Assembly (NCBI GenBank): GCA_021798635.1
Contig: JAJZGH010000270.1
Location: forward strand, 1-6,007
Reading direction: 5' to 3'
DNA: 6,007 bases
Origin: Planctomycetota bacterium
GTDB taxonomy: Bacteria > Planctomycetota > Phycisphaerae > WQYP01
Both the position numbers and the translations under genes were made by a program. The notes under the pieces were generated by a model. That model did not search any database and was not told the DNA's origin. It saw only the letters and a list, made by a program, of their open reading frames with translations. Below are positions 1 to 4,920 of the stretch, in pieces. The stretch's first letter is position 1. Every line of letters begins with the position of its first letter.

Positions 1-324
1 TCGAGTCAGCGAATTAAGCAGGTTCTTAATGCCGGAACAATTGCAGGTGCTGCTTTTCTTGATCCCGTAAGATGTAATTATTTTTTCGATATTGTCGCCG
101 ATAGCCGACACCGGCGGAGGAGCTGGGAGGTCCTTGATAACGGTCCCAGGCGCGGGCGGCCTCCACGATACACCAGTTTTCTTGATGACTCTAACCTGAT
201 AGTATTCTCTGTCGGTGCATTTTTCACAGCGAGCACACGTTCCAAAGCTTATATGACCCGGAAAAACCCCGATGGTACAATTCGACCCCCGCGAATCTTT
301 GTCTCTTGCATACTGGCACGCCAT
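1..324 (-). CDS. Small Cys-motif protein of unknown function, partial (runs off left edge)
   Basis: An open frame starts at the ATG at 324-322 and stays open for 108 codons to position 1, so the C-terminus lies outside the window. I chose this start because a GAGG ribosome binding site (333-330) sits 5 nt upstream, overlapping the stop codon of the preceding gene. Visible features are Cys3, Cys16, a Cys-x2-Cys-x2-Cys cluster at residues 30-36, a Pro-rich stretch at about 55-71, and a Cys-x-Cys pair at 94-96 followed by a Leu-Leu-Asn motif. The CxxCxxC cluster could bind zinc or another metal. The tail (Gly-Ile-Lys, then Cys-x-Cys, then Leu-Asn) resembles short uncharacterised proteins I associate with planctomycete genomes. 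There is no signal peptide or membrane segment in the visible part. It follows the Cys-rich 381-residue gene by 8 bp, so cotranscription and a shared role are likely. The function is unknown. Confidence 0.7.
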   Translation of the reverse strand, partial: MACQYARDKDSRGSNCTIGVFPGHISFGTCARCEKCTDREYYQVRVIKKTGVSWRPPAPGTVIKDLPAPPPVSAIGDNIEKIITSYGIKKSSTCNCSGIKNLLNSLTR

Positions 325-329
325 TATCG

Positions 330-334
330 CCTCT
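330..334 (-). promoter_or_regulatory. Ribosome binding site of the 108-codon partial gene
   Basis: AGAGG on the minus strand, 5 nt before the ATG at 324. It overlaps the TAG stop (335-333) of the upstream gene, which suggests translational coupling and fixes this start for the partial left-edge gene. Confidence 0.55.
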
Positions 335-1478
335 AACTTATCGTTGCGCTGACGGGCGGGCATGACGCAAGCTTAAATGCGTTGGTCACCGCAGCCAGCG
401 AAAACGTCTGCGCCGGAGGCATCAATGCGTAACCTCCGCTTCCGATTGGTGCATCTACGAAGGCGAACCAATATCCACTGTTGGAAGTTGATCCGCCACC
501 CCACGCACAGGGGCATTGAAATCTTCCCCCCTTTATCCGCCAGTAGATTCCCCCCACATTCAAACCGAATAGTGTTTGATATGTGCCTCCAGACACAGCT
601 TGGTAACACGCCATGGACAGCGTTTGCGTAGACGCCGCAATATTCCATGACGGGTTAAGCCCCGTACACGGCCATACCCCATTGAGACATAAAGGCGTGT
701 AGGTTGCGCCAGACACAGTGTCGCTCCAACTACCATTCCCGTTCAGTTGAATTGACACGGTATACGCTCCGTTCGGGGGAGACCATTCTAGCTCGTTTCC
801 GGTTGAGCAACCAACTGTCGGCGTCAATCCCGATACGGTACAACCATCGGGGGGAGCAAAACAGCCACACCCATAACCGGCACTTGATGGTGAACAATTG
901 GCCGTGGATGGTGCGGGAGCCGTGAAGTCCAAGGTTACGGTCTCTATGGGATGATTGTTGCTGTTGACGTTCACACACCCTCCCACTGCGACAGTTAACG
1001 AGCACGATGTTCCTTCGACGGAAAAGACACAGGAGCTGCCATCTGGAGCGTTGCTCGTCGCAGTGACTGTGAATGTAGCACACCCCGTCGCGTCAGTAGT
1101 AATACTAGCTGGTGCGGAATACCCAGGGCAACCGGGGCTTATGGAGTAAGTGGTGTTCGGCGTTAGACCACAAACTTTTACACTGCCACTTCCTCCACCC
1201 GTAACGAACGAAATAACCGTTGGCGAGATAGTACAGCCGCCTCCGCATCCACCGCAGTTGTCAAATTCCCCATCCACCGCAAAAACCTGTGGTGCCACCG
1301 GCACACCGCCGACGCGTTGGTAACATTCACCGGCGACCTGGATCACCGTCGCACTGGTGACATTGGGATCAACGTAAATCTCGTTCGCCACAGCCCCGTA
1401 CTCCATGATACGCACATTGTTAAATTCGGCATTGCTCTCCCAAAGCGATTTATAACCAACGCCCTGGTATGGCGTCAA
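333..1478 (-). CDS. Cys-rich, Ig-like repeat protein, possible phage-tail/appendage-like or surface protein
   Basis: 381 residues from a TTG start at 1478-1476, with an in-frame TGA upstream near 1517. The first in-frame ATG is Met25 (1406). Neither start has a clear ribosome binding site, so the N-terminus is uncertain. I count 21 Cys (5.5%), often in pairs: residues 75/78/82, 204/206/213 and 322/324. Residues about 25-82 (an Asn-Glu-Ile-Tyr-Val segment, then Gly-Glu-Cys-Tyr, ending Asp-Asn-Cys-x-x-Cys) resemble a block seen in many phage tail or appendage proteins; I recognise it by eye only. Residues about 82-168 look like an Ig-like beta domain rich in Thr, Ser, Val and Gly. The remainder (170-381) has similar low-charge beta-type composition with Trp and Tyr near 312-337. 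No signal peptide or membrane helix is evident. The Cys pairs would suit disulfides if the protein were exported. A structural or adhesive role is inferred only. Confidence 0.7.
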   Translation of the reverse strand: MTPYQGVGYKSLWESNAEFNNVRIMEYGAVANEIYVDPNVTSATVIQVAGECYQRVGGVPVAPQVFAVDGEFDNCGGCGGGCTISPTVISFVTGGGSGSVKVCGLTPNTTYSISPGCPGYSAPASITTDATGCATFTVTATSNAPDGSSCVFSVEGTSCSLTVAVGGCVNVNSNNHPIETVTLDFTAPAPSTANCSPSSAGYGCGCFAPPDGCTVSGLTPTVGCSTGNELEWSPPNGAYTVSIQLNGNGSWSDTVSGATYTPLCLNGVWPCTGLNPSWNIAASTQTLSMACYQAVSGGTYQTLFGLNVGGIYWRIKGGRFQCPCAWGGGSTSNSGYWFAFVDAPIGSGGYALMPPAQTFSLAAVTNAFKLASCPPVSATIS

Positions 1479-1491
1479 GAAAAATCGCCGG

Positions 1492-1523
1492 AGTTTCTGG
1501 TTTTCAGTTTCTGGTTTTCAGTT
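1492..1523. repeat. Perfect 14-bp tandem repeat, about 2.3 copies
   Basis: Period-14 repeat with unit TTTCTGGTTTTCAG at 1494-1507 and 1508-1521, with the periodicity extending to 1492 and 1523. On the minus strand it reads as the GAAAACCAGAAACT type of microrepeat. It ends 14 bp upstream of the TTG start of the Cys-rich gene and contains the in-frame stop that limits that gene's N-terminus. Confidence 0.8.
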
Positions 1524-1531
1524 CGGGCGAT

Positions 1532-1561
1532 ATAACATCTGCGTTGTATGCGGGAATTCAA
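1532..1561 (-). promoter_or_regulatory. Weak sigma-70-like promoter candidate for the Cys-rich gene
   Basis: On the minus strand, TTGAAT (1561-1556) and TGTTAT (1537-1532) are separated by 18 nt. Each matches the consensus at 4 of 6 positions. It lies about 55 bp upstream of the TTG start and in the only long gap before that gene. Matches this weak occur by chance, so this is a suggestion from position more than from sequence. Confidence 0.2.
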
Positions 1562-1577
1562 TGGGGTATGGGTTGTC

Positions 1578-1599
1578 GGGTAATGAACGGGTTATGAAC
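1578..1599. repeat. Imperfect 11-bp tandem duplication
   Basis: GGGTAATGAAC (1578-1588) is followed directly by GGGTTATGAAC (1589-1599), one mismatch. No function is apparent. It could be a slippage product. Confidence 0.6.
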
Positions 1600-1682
1600 A
1601 TCCGTTGCATGGCGGTGCGGTTTAGCGGGACAGCGCCGGGGCGAAAGCATTTAGTCAATTTTTCGTTTGGCGCAATCATGGC

Positions 1683-2189
1683 TTACCGACACAAAAGAAA
1701 CATGATGAACAAGAGCACCGGGATTGCGGCCGCCAAGTAAAGTACCACCCGGGCGGTAAGATGCCCTCCCGTTGCCGCGTCCCGTTCACGTGACCACCGG
1801 AACATCCAGAAAAGGCCAATAATGTCTGCTGGTAAACTTGCAACAAATAGCACCCAGCCGTAAGGAATATATATCGAGTTTGGAAAGCCATTGTATTCAC
1901 ACTGAATCCCCAAGAAGGTCGATTGTGGGTCGACGAGTCCCAGATTCTGAGATCGTGCCTGGGTCGCCGACCAGATGAACGGCCAACGTGGGTGCGGGCT
2001 GAGGTTGAACGACCCCCAGTTGTACATAAAGTGCCCCTCCCATGAAAACATCCAAGTGCGGCCGTAATAGATCTGATCACAGCGCCAATAGCTGCGTACC
2101 CAAAAGCCCACGATGCACACGATCAAAACAGTAGACGCAAAGAGCATGGCGACCGGAATCCACCGCGGTAAGTGCCAGGTACCGGTCAT
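1683..2189 (-). CDS. Three-span membrane protein of unknown function, candidate partner of the upstream RHS tip
   Basis: 168 residues from the ATG at 2189. A longer frame from 2219 exists, but the 2189 start has a strong GGAGGA site 6 nt upstream and forms an ATGA overlap with the stop of the RHS gene, so it is preferred. Hydrophobic helices lie at about 10-31, 107-131 and 147-167. Between the first two is a loop of about 75 residues rich in Trp, Tyr, Phe and Gly, ending with a single Cys at 97. The Trp-Val-Arg-Ser-Tyr-Trp segment after TM1 followed by an aromatic, Ser/Gly-rich loop resembles small membrane proteins I associate with planctomycetes, many of unknown function. Charged residues cluster after TM2 (132-137). 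Its coupling to the RHS gene fits an immunity or membrane-partner role. Against this, if the family is common outside RHS loci it may be an unrelated neighbour. Confidence 0.75.
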   Translation of the reverse strand: MTGTWHLPRWIPVAMLFASTVLIVCIVGFWVRSYWRCDQIYYGRTWMFSWEGHFMYNWGSFNLSPHPRWPFIWSATQARSQNLGLVDPQSTFLGIQCEYNGFPNSIYIPYGWVLFVASLPADIIGLFWMFRWSRERDAATGGHLTARVVLYLAAAIPVLLFIMFLLCR

Positions 2190-3604
2190 TTCAGATCCTC
2201 CAACGGTATTCCCGCCCATCTATGAAGGAAGTCTTTTGTAAGGCGGCTCCCTGCGCTGCTGTAATAGCCAGCTTGGTGTTTCGTCGCCCAGAAGTAGACA
2301 GTCACCTCGCCTGGCGCACGTAAGAATTGGTTTATCACCTCCGCGGCCGGCCGGATCAGGCTTACGCCGCCGGATACCAAGGCGGGGGCCTTCCTTTCAT
2401 TCCCGTCAGTGTCAGGCCCGAGATCGGATTCCCCATGGCCTTCCAGCGGTTTGGCTCCGCTGGTGGATTTCGAGAAGATCCCGGCAAGGAGGAGTTGCTC
2501 CGCGAGCGCTGAAACAGGCCGAAATATAGCAATGGCTTTCGGCTTGTATACGTATTGAGCTTGCGGTGGGTTGTTGGATGAAAATATATTTTCCCCATGG
2601 GGCCAAGGTCCATACGTGGCGTTGGGGAACCGGCGGAAGAAATCGCGGATCTCCTCGCGGCTCTGCAAAAGACCTTCCCAGAACCTGTATCGTCCCATCA
2701 GAAAGCGGCTCGGATGCGTGCTTAAGGTGATGTCGCCATATATAGCCCCGGCCATCGCGGCAGCATACCTGTTGGCTGCCTTGGTCCGCCCTTCCGCCTC
2801 CAACGTCTGGTATAACTCGAACTCGGTGATGTTGAGTTCATTTGCAAAGCCGTGCCGGGCGTGCATCAACTGCTGCTGCCATAGCGATAGTGCCTCGCCG
2901 GGTTTATAGGGGACCATCGGCCCAAACATTGATGGGGGCGTGAGCCTGGCGACCGATGCCTGAATCGCCTGGGCTATCCGGTTGAGGGGGGATGGCCATG
3001 GGAGGTGAAATGCCCCCACTGGAAACAACTGCGATGCCGCAAGCTCTAACGCATAATATTCTTCAAGCAGAGACTCGGTCTTTATAGCGTTGGTGTCTTC
3101 GATACCGGTGATCCGTGTTAGTTGCGAGGCCGGCTGTATCGGTGTACCAGCCATCCCGCCCGGATCATTGGCATTTACCGGATTATTTCCCGCGTAGCGG
3201 AACAGATTGACATCGCCAGCGGCGAAGCCCAGCGGATCAGGACTGATGAATTGCCGCGTCGCCGGGTTGTACCAGCGCTGGCGGACATATTGCAGTCCCA
3301 GCGGCTGTTCAAACTGGTAGCCTTGTTTCCCCTGCCACGCCACTGTTGGATTCGCCGGGCCGGAGTTGTCGGTAACACTTCCAAAGGTGTCGTAACTCAA
3401 CGTCGCCGTGATGTTGGCACTGGCGTCTGTGGTCTGGCTGACATTGCGCGAAGCATCAGCGCTGCGCTCAACGATTAACGACCAATGATGGCTGAACAAA
3501 AAGATACCGCCGGAAGGAAATTGGAAGTGCCACTGTTTGCCGACTTGTCTTTGCAGATAGCCATCGCAGAGGCATTTGTTAAATTTTTCATTTAATGCGA
3601 CCAT
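2186..3604 (-). CDS. Short RHS-core protein with unrecognised C-terminal domain (displaced/orphan RHS tip)
   Basis: 472 residues from the ATG at 3604, with GAGGA 6 nt upstream. Residues 1-49 are not RHS-like and match nothing I recognise. Residues 50-152 are an RHS repeat-associated core fragment: the Trp-Gln-Gly-Lys-Gln-Gly-Tyr block at 90-96, Arg-Gln-Arg-Trp-Tyr-Asn-Pro-Ala-Thr at 108-116, Asp-Pro-Leu-Gly-Phe at 123-127, Arg-Tyr-Ala-Gly-Asn-Asn-Pro at 136-142, and the Asp-Pro-Gly-Gly-Met junction at 147-151. From 153 to 472 the sequence is unlike the other RHS gene and carries no motif I can name; it is mixed helical, with an Arg- and Phe-rich segment at about 285-303 and no clear membrane span. 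A full RHS protein has hundreds of residues of YD repeats that form a shell; those are missing here, so the tip cannot be encapsulated in the usual way. It is either a recombination reservoir for the main RHS gene or an independently translated effector. Confidence 0.85.
   Translation of the reverse strand: MVALNEKFNKCLCDGYLQRQVGKQWHFQFPSGGIFLFSHHWSLIVERSADASRNVSQTTDASANITATLSYDTFGSVTDNSGPANPTVAWQGKQGYQFEQPLGLQYVRQRWYNPATRQFISPDPLGFAAGDVNLFRYAGNNPVNANDPGGMAGTPIQPASQLTRITGIEDTNAIKTESLLEEYYALELAASQLFPVGAFHLPWPSPLNRIAQAIQASVARLTPPSMFGPMVPYKPGEALSLWQQQLMHARHGFANELNITEFELYQTLEAEGRTKAANRYAAAMAGAIYGDITLSTHPSRFLMGRYRFWEGLLQSREEIRDFFRRFPNATYGPWPHGENIFSSNNPPQAQYVYKPKAIAIFRPVSALAEQLLLAGIFSKSTSGAKPLEGHGESDLGPDTDGNERKAPALVSGGVSLIRPAAEVINQFLRAPGEVTVYFWATKHQAGYYSSAGSRLTKDFLHRWAGIPLEDLK
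2196..2201 (-). promoter_or_regulatory. Strong ribosome binding site for the small membrane protein
   Basis: GGAGGA on the minus strand, 6 nt before the ATG at 2189, located inside the last codons of the RHS gene. It decides the start in favour of 2189 over 2219 and, with the ATGA overlap, indicates translational coupling. Confidence 0.75.
3149..3457 (-). repeat. RHS-core direct repeat, copy 1 (in the short RHS gene)
   Basis: Aligned without gaps to 5659-5967 at an offset of 2510 bp. By hand I count about 60 mismatches over about 307 bp (near 80% identity), and 87 of 103 encoded residues are identical. Similarity stops abruptly at both ends: at the Gly-Met-Ala junction (low coordinate) and at the Asp-Ala-Ser start of the block (high coordinate). 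It encodes the conserved RHS repeat-associated core and marks where tips can be exchanged by recombination. Confidence 0.9.
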
Positions 3605-3610
3605 TGAAAG

Positions 3611-3615
3611 TCCTC
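3611..3615 (-). promoter_or_regulatory. Ribosome binding site of the short RHS gene
   Basis: GAGGA on the minus strand, 6 nt before the ATG at 3604 and overlapping the TGA stop (3616-3614) of the 402-residue gene. It shows that the displaced RHS module has its own translation start, coupled to the preceding gene. Confidence 0.65.
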
Positions 3616-4822
3616 AATTTTTGCTTTCCTTAGTTGCATGTATATCTTTCCATGGTGGACCTGCGGTGAAGAAGGGCAATGCTTTTTCGACGGTCTTTCT
3701 CATCATTTGATCCCACTGATGAGCCTGATTTTTACTGAAGAAGGTAAACTTGGTATTGTCTGCGTATGAAAAGTGGGAAAACCGAATAATACCTTCATCT
3801 GCATACGCGTCCCCGGTACGACCGAAATGCTCAACCTTGATCGTCCATGGATCCTGCAACCAGAAGCACATATTTTCCTTCGATATTGTCCTTGCCCAGA
3901 AGACCTGATGTCCTGAATTCAGGATGCTGGCTATTAAAATGGTCATTTGGATGGCCTTTGTTGTTGTCGCGGCTCGCAGCAGCTGTGCCATATTGGCAGA
4001 AAATGCCCTCCGCATCAGTTGTATATCGGAGTATTGCAGGAGTTTCCTGGCGGCGGATGCGATTACATGCGAAACTTCCCATGGTGGAATGCCGGTATGA
4101 ATTAATCCCCACCAGATAATGTTTTCGTAGGGGCCTTGTCCAATTGTATACGAATAAATGATGTGTCGGAGAAATGGATATTTCCTTTTGTGAAGCCAAT
4201 TGAAAGTAATGCTTGTATATTCTACACTTACGGAATTTAGGTTCTGACCAGTCCAGATTCCACTAATTCGCAAGTTAGAGGCATCTCGCGGTAGGGACGT
4301 ATAAAAATTGCCTAGACACACTTGTACGAGACCCGGACGTGGGTGCGGGGGCAGCAGTACGGTCAAGGCAGGGGCATGAGATTGGGAAACCAATCCGGGT
4401 AATGAGGGTTCGGCAAAACGCGGCATTGCATGCATAATGACAACAATCCATCGGTGATTTATCTGGGCCATGGCTTTTAGGTGTCGCGGAAGGCTACTCT
4501 TCCTATTTAGCGGTTCTATAGCAATTTGAATCGGTAATGAGGGAAGTACGATTTTCCAGTGATTGATTTGCATCGAAAAGCCTCTTGATGGTAACTCCGA
4601 AGTAAGCAATTTTTGTGTGGGAGCCGAAGTGGGGAATTGATATAGCGATGCAACCATCGAGTCGGGGTTGTGCGATGCGGATTGGATCTCTTTGTAGATC
4701 GCTTTACCGGGGGATGGCAGCATTACCCAGCCAATACTCAGCGCAATGCAGATCAAAGTTGAAAATGAGGCAAAAATCATTGCAAATTTGTGCGTCCGCC
4801 AATATTCACTTAGCCATTTCAT
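3614..4822 (-). CDS. Single-pass membrane-anchored protein of unknown function, between two RHS genes
   Basis: 402 residues from the ATG at 4822. The ribosome binding site is weak (a GGGA about 13 nt upstream), and the next Met is residue 15, inside the hydrophobic helix, so I keep the first. Residues 1-12 are short and basic, 13-34 form one transmembrane helix or uncleaved signal anchor, and the rest is predicted soluble, likely outside the membrane. The body is rich in Ile, Trp and His with few acidic residues in its first 250 positions. There are Trp-Trp (about 238) and Ser-rich patches but no catalytic motif I can name. Local GC is low: 21 of 60 bases at 4141-4200, against 37 of 60 in each RHS core line. 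It follows the main RHS gene by 98 bp and precedes the second RHS gene by 9 bp. That position is where immunity genes for RHS tips usually lie, so this is a candidate, though 402 residues is large for that role. Confidence 0.75.
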   Translation of the reverse strand: MKWLSEYWRTHKFAMIFASFSTLICIALSIGWVMLPSPGKAIYKEIQSASHNPDSMVASLYQFPTSAPTQKLLTSELPSRGFSMQINHWKIVLPSLPIQIAIEPLNRKSSLPRHLKAMAQINHRWIVVIMHAMPRFAEPSLPGLVSQSHAPALTVLLPPHPRPGLVQVCLGNFYTSLPRDASNLRISGIWTGQNLNSVSVEYTSITFNWLHKRKYPFLRHIIYSYTIGQGPYENIIWWGLIHTGIPPWEVSHVIASAARKLLQYSDIQLMRRAFSANMAQLLRAATTTKAIQMTILIASILNSGHQVFWARTISKENMCFWLQDPWTIKVEHFGRTGDAYADEGIIRFSHFSYADNTKFTFFSKNQAHQWDQMMRKTVEKALPFFTAGPPWKDIHATKESKN

Positions 4823-4920
4823 TGAGATCAGGTTTCCCTTTTATATCAGGAATCACATGGTGTGTAATATCAAAATTGTCACAACCAAGCCCAGCCTTAT
4901 TTTTGAGTCAATGCCAGGGG
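4823..4920. other. 98-bp gap between the main RHS gene and the membrane-anchored gene
   Basis: I see no open frame of interest, no convincing promoter pair and no terminator hairpin with a T run. On the minus strand it carries TATAAA (near 4840) and TTGACT (near 4908) elements, but not at usable spacing from each other. Read-through from the RHS gene is therefore possible but not shown. Confidence 0.4.

Larger units (their letters stand above)
1479..1682. other. Intergenic region with short tandem repeats, no gene
   Basis: About 200 bp lie between the stop of the small membrane protein and the start of the Cys-rich gene. I see no convincing coding frame, no RNA gene and no clear hairpin followed by a T run on the minus strand. 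It holds two short tandem repeats (1492-1523 and 1578-1599) and a weak promoter-like pair. It probably separates two transcription units. Confidence 0.5.

Noticed and set aside
377..1149. Several plus- and minus-strand frames of 60-117 codons overlapping the Cys-rich gene
   Set aside because: The 381-codon frame is longer, shows coherent domain-like composition and couples to the next gene; the others are Arg-rich off-frame translations.
1479..1682. Rho-independent terminator after the small membrane protein
   Set aside because: GC-rich stretches occur near 1611-1645 (minus strand), but I see no clean stem-loop followed by a T run.
2190..2219. N-terminal extension of the small membrane protein to 2219
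   Set aside because: The start at 2189 has a far better ribosome site and a coupled overlap; the extension lies inside the RHS gene.
2571..2909. Plus-strand frame of 112 codons inside the short RHS gene
   Set aside because: It lies opposite a well-supported RHS coding frame, has no recognisable motif and no ribosome site.
4823..4920. Promoter in the gap upstream of the 402-residue gene
   Set aside because: TATAAA- and TTGACT-like hexamers are present but not at workable spacing from each other.
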